Positions 48,941-61,099 of a stretch of 64,000 nt of DNA are shown in pieces. The DNA lies in contig CM055907.1 of NCBI GenBank assembly GCA_029582155.1, positions 30,156,983-30,220,982 on the forward strand, written 5' to 3'. The stretch is from Panopea generosa. Its lineage: Eukaryota > Mollusca > Bivalvia > Adapedonta > Hiatellidae. The notes beneath the pieces were generated by a model. It ran no database searches. It had not been told where the DNA came from and worked only from the letters and a program-made list of their open reading frames with translations. Numbering within the stretch: the stretch's first letter is position 1; every line of letters begins with the position of its first letter. Both the position numbers and the translations under genes were made by a program.

Positions 48941-51900
48941 GCTGTCAGTAACTGTTGTATAACTGCCACAGAACGCTGACGAACTGTCAGTAACTGCTAT
49001 TAAACCGCCAAAGAACCACGTAGAAATGTCAATAGCTGCTGCATAACCGCCACAAGACGCTGTCGAACTGTCATTAACTGTTGTATAACTGCCACAGAAC
49101 GCTGTCGAACTGACAATAACTGTTCTATAACTGCCAAAGAATGCTGTCAAACAGTCAGTAGCTGATGTATAAACCCACAGGACGCTGTCAAACAGTCAGT
49201 AACTGCTGTATAACTGCCACATAACGCTGTCGAACAGCCAGTAGCTGCTGTATAACTGCCAAAGAATGCTGTCGAACAGCCAGAAGCTGCTGCATAACCG
49301 CCGAAGAACGCTGTCAAACAGTAAGTAGCTGTTGGAAAACCGCCACAGAACGCTGTCTGACAAACAGTATCTGATGCATTTCCGCCACAGAACGCTGGCG
49401 AACAGCCAGTATCTGTTACATAAACGCCAAAGAATGCTGTCAAACACCTATTAACTGCTGCATAACAGCCACAGAACGCTGTCAAACAGCCAGCAGCTGT
49501 TCGATAACAGCCACAGAACGCTGCTGTGTAATCACCACTGAACGGTGTCGAACAGTCAGAAGCTGCTGTATGACCGCCACAGAACACTGTCGAATAGTCA
49601 GTAGCTGCTGTATAACTGCAACAAGACGCTGTCGAACGTCAGTAACTGTTGTATAACCGCAAGAGAACGCTGTCGAACATTCGGTAACTGTTGTATAATA
49701 GCCACAGAACGATGTCGAACAGTCAGTAGCTGATATATACCTGCTCTAAAATGCAGTTGAACAGTCAGTTACTGCTGTATAACTGCTACAGAACGCTGTC
49801 GAACAGTATGTAGCTGTTGTATACTGCTACAGAGCGCTGTCGAGCAGCCAAAAGCTGCTGTATGTATTCCATATAACGCTATCGAACAGTCAGTAGCAGC
49901 TGTACATGTATAACTGTCACAGAATGCTGTCGAACAGTCAGTAGCTGCTGTATAACCGCCTCATAGCGCTGTCGAACAGTCAGTAACTGCTTTAAAACTG
50001 CCACAGAACGCTGTCAAACCGCCAGTCGCTACTGTATAACTGCCACAGAACGCTGTCGAACAGACAGTAACTGTTGTATAACTGACACAGAACGCTGTCG
50101 AAAGGACAGGTAACTTTTGTATAACTACCACAAGACGCTGTCCAACAGTCTGTAACTGTTGTATAACTGACACAGAACACTGTCAAACAGACAGTAACTG
50201 TTGTATAACTACCACAGAACGCTGTCCAACAGTCTGTAACTGTTGTATAACTGACACAGAACACTGTCAAACAGACAGTAACTGTTGTATAACTGACACA
50301 GAACGCTGTCGAACAGTCAGTAACTGTTGTATAACTGACACAGAACACTGTCGAACAGACAGTAACTGTTGTATAACTGACACAGAACGCTGTCGAACAG
50401 ACAGTAGCTGTTGTATAACTGACACAGAACGCTGTCGAACAGACAGTAGCTGTTGTATAACTGACACAGAACGCTGTCGAATAGTCAGTAGCTGTTGTAC
50501 AACTGCCACAGAACGCCGTCGTACAGACAGTAACTGTTGTATAACTGACACAGATCGCTGTCGAACAGACAGTAACTGTTGTATAACTGCCACAGAACGC
50601 TGTCCAACAGTCTGTAACTGTTCTATAACTGCCAAAGAACGCTGTCAAACAGTCTGTAACTGTTGTATAACTGACACAGAACGCTGTCGAACAGACAGTA
50701 ACTGTTGTATAACCGCCACAGAACGCTATCCAACAGTCTGTAGCTGTTGTACAACTGCCACAGAACGCCGTCGTACAGACAGTAACTGTTGTATAACTGA
50801 CACAGAACGTTGTTGAACAGACAGAAACTGTTGTATAACTGACACAGAACGCTGTCGAACAGACAGTAACTGTTGTATAACCGCCACATAACGCTGTCCA
50901 ACAGTCTGTAACTGTTGTATAACTGACACAGAACGTTGTCGAACAGACAGTAGCTGTTGTATAACTGCCACAGAACGCTGTCGAACAGACAGTAACTGCT
51001 GTATAACTGCCACAGAACGCTGTCGAACTGTCAGTAGCTGCTGTCTAACTGCCACAGAACGCTGTCGAACAGTCAGTAACTGATGTATAACGGCTACCAA
51101 CCGCTTTCGAACAGTCTGTAGCTGTTGCATAACCGCCACAGAACATTGTCGAACAGTCAGAGCTGCTGTATAACTGCAACTGAACGCTGTCGAACTGTCA
51201 GTTACTGCTGTATAAATGGCACAGAACGCTGTCGAAGAGTCAGTAACTATTGTATAACCGCCACAGAACTGCTGTCGAACAGTCAGTAACTGATGTATAA
51301 CCACCACAGAACGCTGTCGAACTGTCATTAGCTGCTGCATAACTGCCACAGAACGGTGTCGAACAGTCAATTACTGCTTTAAATCTGCCACAGAACGCTG
51401 TCGAACTGTCAATAGCTTCTGTTTAACTGCCACAGAACGCTGTCGAGCAGTCAGTAACTGGTGTATAACGGCTACCAAACGCTTTCGAACAGTCTGAAGC
51501 TGTTGCATAACCGCCACAGAACATTGTCGAACAGTCAGAAGCTGCTGTATAACTGCCACTGAACGCTGTCGAACAAGTCAGTTACTGCTGTATCAATGGC
51601 ACAGAACGCTGTCGAACAGTCAGTAGCTGCTGTATAACTGCCACAGAACGCTGTCGAACTGTCATTAGCTGCTGTATAACTGCCACAGAACGCTGTCGAA
51701 CAGTCAATTACTGCTTTAAATCTGCCACAGAACGCTGTCGAACAGTCAGTAGCTGCTGTATAACTGCTACAGAACGCTGTCGAACAGTCAGTAGCTGCTG
51801 TATAACTGCTACAGAACGCTGTCAAACAATCAGTAGCTGCTGTATAACTGCTACAGAACACTGTCGAACTGTCAGTAGCTGCTGTTTAACTGCCACAGAA

Positions 51901-53715
51901 CGCTGTCGAACAGTCAGTAACTGGTGTATAACGGCTACCAAACACTTTCGAACAGTCTGAAGCTGTTGCATAACCGCCACAGAACATTGTCGAACAGTCA
52001 GAAGCTGCTGTAAAACTGCCACTGAACGCTGTCGAACAGTCAGTTACTGCTGTATCAATAGCACAGAACGATGTCAAACAGTCAGTAGCTGCTGTATAAC
52101 GGCCACAGAACGCTGTCGAACTGTCATTAGCTGCTGTATAACTGCCACAGAACGCTGTAGAACAGTCAATTACTGCTTTAAATCTGCCACAGAACGCTTG
52201 TCGAACTGTCAGTAGCTGCTGTTTAACTGCCACAGAACGCTGTCGAGCAGTCAGTAACTGGTGTATAACTGCTACCAAACGCTTTCGAACAGTCTGAAGC
52301 TGTTGCATAACCGCCACAAAACATTGTCGAACAGTCAGAAGCTGCTGTATAACTGCCACTGAACGCTGTCGAACAGTCAGTTACTGCTGTATCAATGGCA
52401 CAGAACGCTGTCGAACAGTCAGTAGCTACTGTATAACTGCCACAGAACGCTGTCGAACTGTCATTAGCTGCTGTATAACTGCCACAGAACACTGTCGAAC
52501 AGTCAATTACTGCTTTAAATCTGCCACAGAACGCTGTCGAACAGTCAGTAGCTGCTGTATAACTGCTACAGAACGCTGTCGAACAGTCAGTAGCTGCTGT
52601 ATAACTGCTACAGAACGCTGTCAAACAATCAGTAGCTGCTGTATAACTGCTACAGAACACTGTCGAACTGTCAGTAGCTGCTGTTTAACTGCCACAGAAC
52701 GCTGTCGAACAGTCAGTAACTGGTGTATAACGGCTACCAAACACTTTCGAACAGTCTGAAGCTGTTGCATAACCGCCACAGAACATTGTCGAACAGTCAG
52801 AAGCTGCTGTAAAACTGCCACTGAACGCTGTCGAACAGTCAGTTACTGCTGTATCAATAGCACAGAACGATGTCAAACAGTCAGTAGCTGCTGTATAACG
52901 GCCACAGAACGCTGTCGAACTGTCATTAGCTGCTGTATAACTGCCACAGAACGCTGTAGAACAGTCAATTACTGCTTTAAATCTGCCACAGAACGCTGTC
53001 GAACTGTCAGTAGCTGCTGTTTAACTGCCACAGAACGCTGTCGAGCAGTCAGTAACTGGTGTATAACTGCTACCAAACGCTTTCGAACAGTCTGAAGCTG
53101 TTGCATAACCGCCACAAAACATTGTCGAACAGTCAGAAGCTGCTGTATAACTGCCACTGAACGCTGTCGAACAGTCAGTTACTGCTGTATCAATGGCACA
53201 GAACGCTGTCGAACAGTCAGTAGCTACTGTATAACTGCCACAGAACGCTGTCGAACTGTCATTAGCTGCTGTATAACTGCCACAGAACACTGTCGAACAG
53301 TCAATTACTGCTTTAAATCTGCCACAGAACCCTGTCGAACAGTCAGTAACTGTTGCATAACCGCCACAGAACGCTTTCGAAATGTCAGTAGCTGCTGCAT
53401 AACTGCCACAGAACGCTGTCGAACAATCAGTAGTTGCTGTATAACTGCCACATAACTCTGTCGAACAGTCAGTAGCTGCTGTATAACTACCACATAACTC
53501 TGTCGAACAGTCAGTAGCTGCTTTATAACTGCCACATAACGCTGTCGAACAGTCAGTAACTGCTATATAACTGCCACAGAACGCTGTCCAACATTCAGTA
53601 ACTGTAGAAAAAACCGCCACAGAACGCTGTCGAACTGTCAGTAAGTGTTGTATAACTGCCACAGAACGCTGTCCGACAGTCAGTTACTGTGGTATAACCG
53701 TCACAAAACGCTGGC
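48941..53715. repeat. Satellite D, right segment
   Basis: The 42-bp array continues to about 53715, with some degenerate or partial monomers at 49440-49900. Higher-order structure is strongest at its right end. No gene is supported, despite many minus-strand frames of 60-218 codons. Confidence 0.9.
51840..53340. repeat. 798-bp higher-order repeat in satellite D
   Basis: A 19-monomer block (19 x 42 = 798 bp) is present in two near-identical tandem copies. The variant GCACAGAACGATGTC is near 52061 and 52860, and TGTCAAACAATCAGTAGCTG near 51820 and 52619. One copy has a single extra T near 52199. A partial, more diverged version lies just upstream (51420-51840). Confidence 0.82.
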
Positions 53716-55010
53716 ATTACCTCTTTATTCATTTTAGAATCACGCAGTAGTTTATGTCAGTTAGGCTTATCCTATTTTTTGGTTAAAAAACAATTCAAAG
53801 TCAGATTCTTGCATAGGAACTGTAGTAATACTGCAATAAATCCTGAGGCTTTCTTTCACCATATAACATGTATTTCCTCTCTAATGCCTTTACCAAATAA
53901 ATTTTTAATAACTTCGTGATGAAGTTTAATAAAGTTGTGCGCATGATCATCTACTGAGAACGATACCACTGAGTACTGAGAACATGATGTCATCATATCA
54001 TGATTCCCCGAGATATTAAATTCCATGTTTAGTAGAATGAGGATTAACTTCTCTCCTGACAAACGTTACAGGTGGTAATAAATAGATTGTTCTGAGTGCA
54101 ACAAAAATGGTATAGATATATGCATCGTGTCTAAATGAATCACGATTTCAAAGTTTTATTAAAAAAAATAATATTACACGTGATATAGCATTGTTTTGCA
54201 TTAACAAGGGGTTTCTTGTAGCATGATCAAGTTTTCATGAATATTGTCGGTCGTGGGACATGATGTTTTGTCATGTATCAACTGAGCATGTTCTCTTAAT
54301 ACGACAGTTTTATAAGAGTGCATCCGATAAATAAGGGAGTATATCCATAATGTTTTATAGTATATGCAGTATTTCTACTTATTGTATGGTGTGTATGCGA
54401 GATCAAACAAGTGCATGCATAACGATAGGCTATACTAACATTTCAAAGTGACGTCATTACTATTAATTAATTAGTATAAATGTTTGTATTATTTACAGCT
54501 ACACACTGTACCGCTGATTTTTATAGATACTAAGCGATAATGTTATTTATTGTTAGTAAATACATTTTTAGGGTAAAATGGTCAAATGGAAGCAGAAAAC
54601 GCAATAATAAAGCATTCTTATATTTACTATGAGTGTATGTTCGTGATTTCGGGCTCGGTCCGGTAACCTCTAAAACAACACGTATTGTCCAGGAAACAAT
54701 CAATAATCCTCATTATCATCAACATCATTATCTATAGTAATCGCATCTCTCCGGAAGAGTATTCTCGCGATGGGTTATACAGCGATTCACATCTCTTGTT
54801 ATCGAGCTAAAATAAGTATATACATTAACATGATAAAACTCAGAAGACGTCTTCTCGCTACCGAATTCTTCTGAAGAGGCAAATGAAACAGGCTACAGAT
54901 CAATGTGTATGTCTCTGTATTTGTAAGTTGATAGCATTACGGTGATATTTTACCTATTGCGTCTCGACTCTATGATTTAACGACGTGGATGGGAGCGAGG
55001 TCCGATGCAC
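53716..55010. other. Spacer between satellites D and E
   Basis: AT-rich DNA with no recognisable gene. It contains block X copy 2. The 68-codon minus-strand frame at 53856-54062 overlaps block X and has no support. Confidence 0.6.
53896..53975. repeat. Spacer block X, copy 2
   Basis: Partner of 12592-12670 in the same orientation, including CGCATGATCATCTAC and GATACCACTGAG. It is about 180 bp right of satellite D, whereas copy 1 is about 1 kb right of satellite A. Confidence 0.7.
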
Positions 55011-56040
55011 ACGTATACTAGGTTTACACTCCCTATATCAAAGTCCGGACCGCGCGTAAACTAGGTTTACACTCCCTATATCGAAGTCCGGTCAGCACGT
55101 ATACTAGGTTTACACTCCTTATATCGAAGTTCGGTCCGCACGTATACTAGGTTTACATCCTTATATCGAAGTCCGGACCGCACGTATACTAGGTTTACAC
55201 TCCCTATATCGAAGCCGGTCCGCACGTATAATAGGTTTACACTCCCTATATCGAAGTCCGGTCCGCACGTATACTAGGTTTACACTTCCTATATCGAAGT
55301 CCAGACCGCTGATTATACTAAGTTAACACTCCCTATATCGAAGCCGGTCCGCACGTATACTAGATTTTCACTCCCTATATCGAAGCCGGTCCGCACGTAT
55401 ACTAGGTTTTCACTCCCTATATCGAAGTCCGGACCGCACGTTTACTAGGTTTACACTTCCTATACTAGGTTTACACTCCCAATATCGAAGTCCGGTCCGC
55501 ACGTATACTAGGTTTTCACTCCCTATATCGAGGTCCGGTCCGCACGTTTACTAGGTTTACACTTCCTATACTAGGTTTACACTCCCTATATCGAAGGCCG
55601 GACCGCACATATACTAAGTTAACACTCCCTATATCGAAGCCGGTCCGCACGTATTCTAGATTTTCACTCCCTATATCGAAGCCGGTCCGCACGTATACTA
55701 GGTTTTCACTCCCTATATCGAAGCCGGTCCTCACGTATACTAGGTTTGTACTCCCTATATCGAAGTCCGGACCGCACGTTTACTAGATTTTCACTCCCTA
55801 TACTAGGTTTACACTCCCTATATCGAAGTCCGGTCCGCACGTATACTAGGTTTTCACTCCCTATATCGAGTTCCGGTCCGCACGAATACTTGGTTTTCTC
55901 TCCCTATATCGAGGTCCGGTCCGCACGAATACTAGGTTTTCATACCCTTTATAGAGGTCCGGTCCGCACGTATACTAGGATTGCACTCCCTATATAGAGG
56001 TCCGGTTCGCACGTATACTAGGTTTACAATTCCTATATCG
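55011..56040. repeat. Satellite E, 43-bp monomer
   Basis: Array of a 43-bp monomer (CGTATACTAGGTTTACACTC, CCTATATCGAAGTCCGGTCC, GCA) with 41-bp variants lacking two bases at GAAGCCGG. The core CGGACCG/CGGTCCG is nearly palindromic. A shortened monomer (TTCCTATACTAGG or CCCTATACTAGG type) appears near 55455, 55565 and 55795, which fits block duplication. Confidence 0.9.
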
Positions 56041-56987
56041 GTTTTACTATTGTCCGCTGTTGTCACCTTTCCTGCATGTTTGTTATTGTTACAGTACTTA
56101 TTATGATTATTTCAAATCAAACTGATACCTAACGTATGTTACGTATTAATGTATTCTTAGGAAATCCGAAGACTATATTGGTATGCTATGTTTGTTTTCT
56201 TAAAAACTATACATGTACAAATGTTTTCATACAAAAGTGTGTTTACTATGGCAGTATATCATAAATTTTGATAAGAAACAATCATGTCCATACTGATAAT
56301 TAGCTGAATATTTTAAAACATCATTCTTTTAAGCAAGCTATACAACCTATTTGAAATGTAAAATCTACAAAAAGAATATTACGATCGGACTCCAACTTGA
56401 TGAGGCGTGTTATACATGTAGCTACCTCTATGGTGCCTCTATGGTGTTATTTGCCCGAGCTAATATGCACGTAAACGAAACGTATAATTTCAGCACGATT
56501 TGCGTTATCCAATAATGACAGAGCGAACGTTAAAGCAGATACCGTAATGTTATCGTAGAGAGCCTTACGAGATACTTGTCCGACCAATAACGACGTGCTG
56601 CAGAGTTTACCGGCTTTAGTCTAACCATGCCAATCACTACACATGAACACAATGTAAAGAAAAATATATTTTCTAATATAAAATTCGAGTATCGTGAACT
56701 TGCATAGTTTCAGATAAGACAGTATGCTATGTTGGCTGATTTGTGCACTGCCGTGTTGTCGGTTTGGCGGGACGCCGACACGAAACGAAAACTCGACAAA
56801 TGCTGCCATAGTATGCTATATTGGTTAAGCTGTATTTAAAATTAAATTTATTAGAATAGACGTTTTGAATGCCGATACATTGGTTTGTGTTGTTGATGTT
56901 GTTGTAAAGTGGATTTTAACTCACATACCTGTTTAGATTTATAGTATGAGTAGAACCGTAAATAGAATGTTAATTACTGTCAGTTAA
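56041..56987. other. Spacer between satellite E and the TTAA element
   Basis: AT-rich unique DNA. I see no gene, RNA or repeat. A 62-codon minus-strand frame at 56621-56809 is unsupported. Confidence 0.55.
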
Positions 56988-57702
56988 GGAGGAATATACC
57001 TTTTAAATTATTTTCGAAATCAGTGGAATATTTGGTATGTAATGAAACTAGAAGTAATTTCCAATTTGAATATGCTTTTTTTCTGCGGTAAATATAACAC
57101 TTCTTTACCTATGACGTCGTAAACATAGCCATGTTTTGTAACCATTTCCCGATTTATAGCAATTACTATTATTTTCTCGACGTAGGATGGAGTTAAATAA
57201 TAAAAAATCAAAAAAAAAATCAAGTTTGTCAATTGTTCTTAAAATCTCACAATCACTGTGAAGCATATTTTTAGAAATCAAATAAAAATAATTCCAAAAT
57301 CGCTCGGTTTGTTTTTTGGTAATTTTGATTTGAAGCATTTTTTTTTTCGAAAAAATCGAGAAAATAATAATTTTCGTTTTTCGCTAATATTTTCAGAAAT
57401 TGGCGTTCGTCATAATTATTGCATATGTAAATTCATACATCCGTTGCATGTGTACGTGGTGATATGTGTTTCGATTCTGTACATTCGGTATAACTTGACT
57501 GAGGTCGACAAATACACGATTTTGCTGCTATAAATCGGGACGTCAAAAAGACCAAACATGGCCATGTTTACGACGTCATAGGTAAAGACGTGTTATATTT
57601 ACCGCAGAAAAAAAGCATATTCAAATTTGAAATTACTTCTAGTTTCATTACATACCAAATATTCCACTGATTTTGAAAATAATTTAAAAGGTATATTCCT
57701 CC
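56988..57702. mobile_element. 715-bp MITE with long TIRs and TTAA target duplication
   Basis: Starts GGAGGAATATACC and ends GGTATATTCCTCC, flanked by TTAA at 56984-56987 and 57703-57706. The terminal inverted repeats are very long: 56988-57161 pairs with 57526-57702. The outer 150 bp are almost perfect and the inner 25 bp imperfect, ending at CCCGATTTATAGC/GCTATAAATCGGG. The central 365 bp are AT-rich and non-coding. TTAA duplication is typical of the piggyBac and Kolobok superfamilies; the GG start argues against a classic piggyBac end (usually CC), so I lean to Kolobok-like. Open frames inside are artefacts of the inverted repeat. Confidence 0.85.
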
Positions 57703-58518
57703 TTAAATACGATTCATGAGTGGTGGTATAAATTTCGTCACTGGGAGGCTTGCCGTTCGCAAATTGTAACTGATACAGTTTTAAGTTATAACATAGCATT
57801 TTAGTCGTATCTTGGTTCATTGTTTGCTTTGCTTGTTCGTTTATAAGTGCTTGTTTAAGACAACTTTGACATTGGAGATCTTAAACCTGAATAACGATTA
57901 TACCAAACCTCGCTCTTCCAACGTCCTCATATAATAAGACGAGATAGAGTAAACAAACTGTACATCAACATGTAAATATGTACTCAAGAACTCCTTGTAC
58001 TAAAGACACTAAAACCGACCATGTCATTTCTTGAGTGCACTTTAGGCTTCCAATTTTTCTTTCATCGGATATTATTTGCTATCACACCAGCAGTCTTACT
58101 GTTCACGTATGTTGATTCGGCGTTGGTATTAGTTCTCTTGGATGTCACGTATTGTTGCACAGAAATAGAATAGCGCTTAAATAAGTAATTAGGGCACTAA
58201 AGGGATAGCATATTACAATACCTCTCACAAATTAGTGAAAAGATCAAATGCGAGGTTTTATCTATAGTCGAACAATCTGCATATTTGTTTATAATATCAT
58301 AAAATTAAGTGTTTTATGGTATCGTATATAATTATTTTATATGACATCTTTTTTAATAGGAATGTGTCGCTGAATTTATAAACATATATATATGCCACTA
58401 TTCCTCATGGGTCTGAGACTGAAAATAATGGAAATAAACGTATCAAGCTTGCCATGTACAGTCTGATATCTTCTTTTCTCAATTACTTCTCTGTTTCCAT
58501 ATGACTTTTTATCAGACA

Positions 58519-58572
58519 CTTTTTATTAAGTTAACTATGGGAAGTGTTAAATGCAACATCCGTCACGCCTCC
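58519..58572. repeat. Stray satellite-B-like monomer
   Basis: TTTTTATTAAGTTA followed by CTATGGGAAGTGTTAAATGC and AACATCC aligns with the satellite-B monomer (TTATGG, GTTGAATGCAACATCC) with a short gap. Satellite B itself is about 39 kb away. It stands about 100 bp before block Y, as the stray monomer at 21350-21396 does. Confidence 0.6.
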
Positions 58573-58673
58573 AGCTCAGACTTAAATATCAGTTTATCTT
58601 CAAGCCGGTATTCGCCATGATCCCAAATGGTTTGTACGATAACACTGGCATTACTTATTAAAATGCTGGTCAT

Positions 58674-58749
58674 GCAGTGTCTTCATTACAATAACATTCT
58701 ACAAGATTGCATTAAAGATTGCAGTGAATGCCTCTTAACATAGTTTACT
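58674..58749. repeat. Spacer block Y, copy 2
   Basis: Partner of 21449-21530 in the same orientation, including ACATTCTACA, TTGCATTA and CTCTTAACATAGTTTACT. Confidence 0.7.
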
Positions 58750-59170
58750 GTAAATCAATTTTTTAGAAGTTATTTGAAGTCATAAAGTGTTTCTTCAAAG
58801 GCTAATGCAACTTGTGCGAACGATGCAAATAATTTGCAATGCCTAACATGTGCATTTCTTTATATTCTCCTTTCATTGCAGTAAATATTTGTGTTTAAAA
58901 TATTAAGACGATCGAAGCCGTCATACAGGTAATGAAATACTTCTATCTCGCATACAAATACGGATATCTGGCATTTTATTGATGTCAGTTGTCTTAAATA
59001 TATCACCAAAGTGGCGAGATACACTTCACGCGTTCATAAAATACACGTCGTGAAGTCATGCTATTCTCGGTAAGCGGTATTTGTGTACAAATCTTAGTGA
59101 CATGCAAGAAGAGAACAAATCACTACTGAGCAAACAAATTATTTAATAATACTTCGACCTTCGTTATACT

Positions 59171-60950
59171 TCATTTGATATCTACCTGGTCAGAGCATAG
59201 GTACTGCTGATTTGATAGGTACATGGGCAGAGCATATGTATCACTGATTTAATAGCTACCTGAGCATAGCATAGGTACCGCTGATTTAATAGGGGCATGA
59301 ACAGATCATAGATATCGCTGATTTGATAGCTACATGGGCTGGGAATAGGAACCGCTGATTTGATAGCTGCCTGGGCAGAGCATAGGTACCACTGATTTGA
59401 TAGGTGAATGGACAGAGCATAGGTATCACTGACTTGATAGGTACATGTACAGATCATAGGTATCACTGACTTGATAGGTACATGTACAGATCATAGGTAT
59501 CACTGATTTGATAGGTACATGGGTAAAGCATATGTATCACTGATTTAATAGCTACCTGAGCATAGCATAGGTATCATTGATTTGCTATGTACATGGGTAG
59601 AGCATAGATATCACTGATTTGATAGCTACCTGGGCTGGGCATTGGAACCGCTGATGTGACAGCTGCCTGGGCAGAGCATAGGTATCACTGATTTGATAGG
59701 TGAATGGACAGAGCATAAGTATCACTGATTTAATAGGTACATGTACAGATCATAGGTATCACTGATTTGATAGGGACATGTGCAGAGCATATGTATCACT
59801 GATTTGATAGGAACATGTGCAGAGCATAGGTATCACTGATTTGATAGGAACATGTGCAGTGCATAGGTATCAATGATTTGATAGGGACATGGGAATAGCA
59901 TAGGTATCACTGATTTGATAGGTACATTGGCATAGCAAATGTACCACTGATTTGATAAAGACATGAGCAGAGCATGTGTATTACAAGTTTGATAGGTACA
60001 TTGGCAGAGCATAAGTATCACTGATTTGATAGGGACATTGGCATAACATATACACCACTGATTTTATAGAGACATGAGCAGAGCATATGTATTACTAGTT
60101 TGATAGGTACATGGGCAGAGCATAGGTACCATTGAGTTGATAGGGACTTGGTCAAGGCATCTGTATTACTTATTTGATAGATACATGGGCAGGAAATACG
60201 TATTACTGATTTGATATGGACATGGGTAGAGAATCGGTATCACTGATTTGATATATAGATTGGCAGAGCATAGGTAAAACTGACTTGATAGGCTTATGGG
60301 CAGAGCATCTGTTTTACTGATTTGATAGGTACATAGGCAAGGCATACGTATCATCACGGATATGATAGCAACATTAGCAGGGCATATGTATCATTAATTT
60401 GATATGGACATGAGTAGAGCATCGGTATCACTGTTTTGATAGGTACATGTGTAGAGCATAGGAATCACTAATTTTATAAATACATGGGCATGGCATAGGT
60501 ATCATTGATTTGATAGAGACATGGATAGAGCATAAGCATTACTGATTTGATTGGTATATTGGCATAGCATCTGCATTACTGATTTGATAGGGACATAGAT
60601 AGAGCATCGGTATCACTGTTTTGATAGGGACATGTGTATAGCATCGATATCACTGTTATGATAGGGACATGGATAGAGCATCGGTATCACTGTTTTGAAA
60701 GGGACATGGATAGAGCATAGGCATTACTGATTTGATAGGTATATTGGCAGAGCATCTGTATTACTGATTTGATAGGGACATTGATAGAGAATCGATATCA
60801 CAGTTTTGATAGGTACATGTGTATAGCATCTGTATCACATTTTTGATAGGAACATGGATAGAGCACGGGTATCACTGTTTTGATAGGGACACAGGCAGAG
60901 CTTAAGTATCACTTATGTGATAGGTACATGGGCAGAGCATCGGTTCCTAC
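59171..60950. repeat. Satellite F, 37-bp monomer
   Basis: Array of a 37-bp monomer (TGATTTGATAGGTACATGGG, CAGAGCATAGGTATCAC). It is fairly uniform on the left; right of about 60400 a variant with GGACATGGATAGAGCATCGG dominates. Minus-strand frames of 60-94 codons are repeat shadows. Confidence 0.92.
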
Positions 60951-61099
60951 ATGTACAAAACTAGTTAAACCTTGGGTTTGGTTTTCAAGTACCAAGTAAA
61001 TTTGTATTTCGTGTCGGAGTAACATTAAATTAGTTCCGCATTAAAGAATCAAAATGAGTGACAAAAAAGTGTCTAAGATTTTTTTTGTTGAGTCGCCAT

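Larger units (their letters stand above)
57707..59170. other. Spacer before satellite F
   Basis: AT-rich DNA with no recognisable gene. It contains a stray satellite-B-like monomer (58519-58572) and block Y copy 2 (58674-58749). Confidence 0.6.

Noticed and set aside
57258..57533. A 91-codon frame inside the TTAA element as a transposase
   Set aside because: It is AT-rich, lies mostly in the non-coding centre and has no catalytic motif; the element is too short for a transposase.
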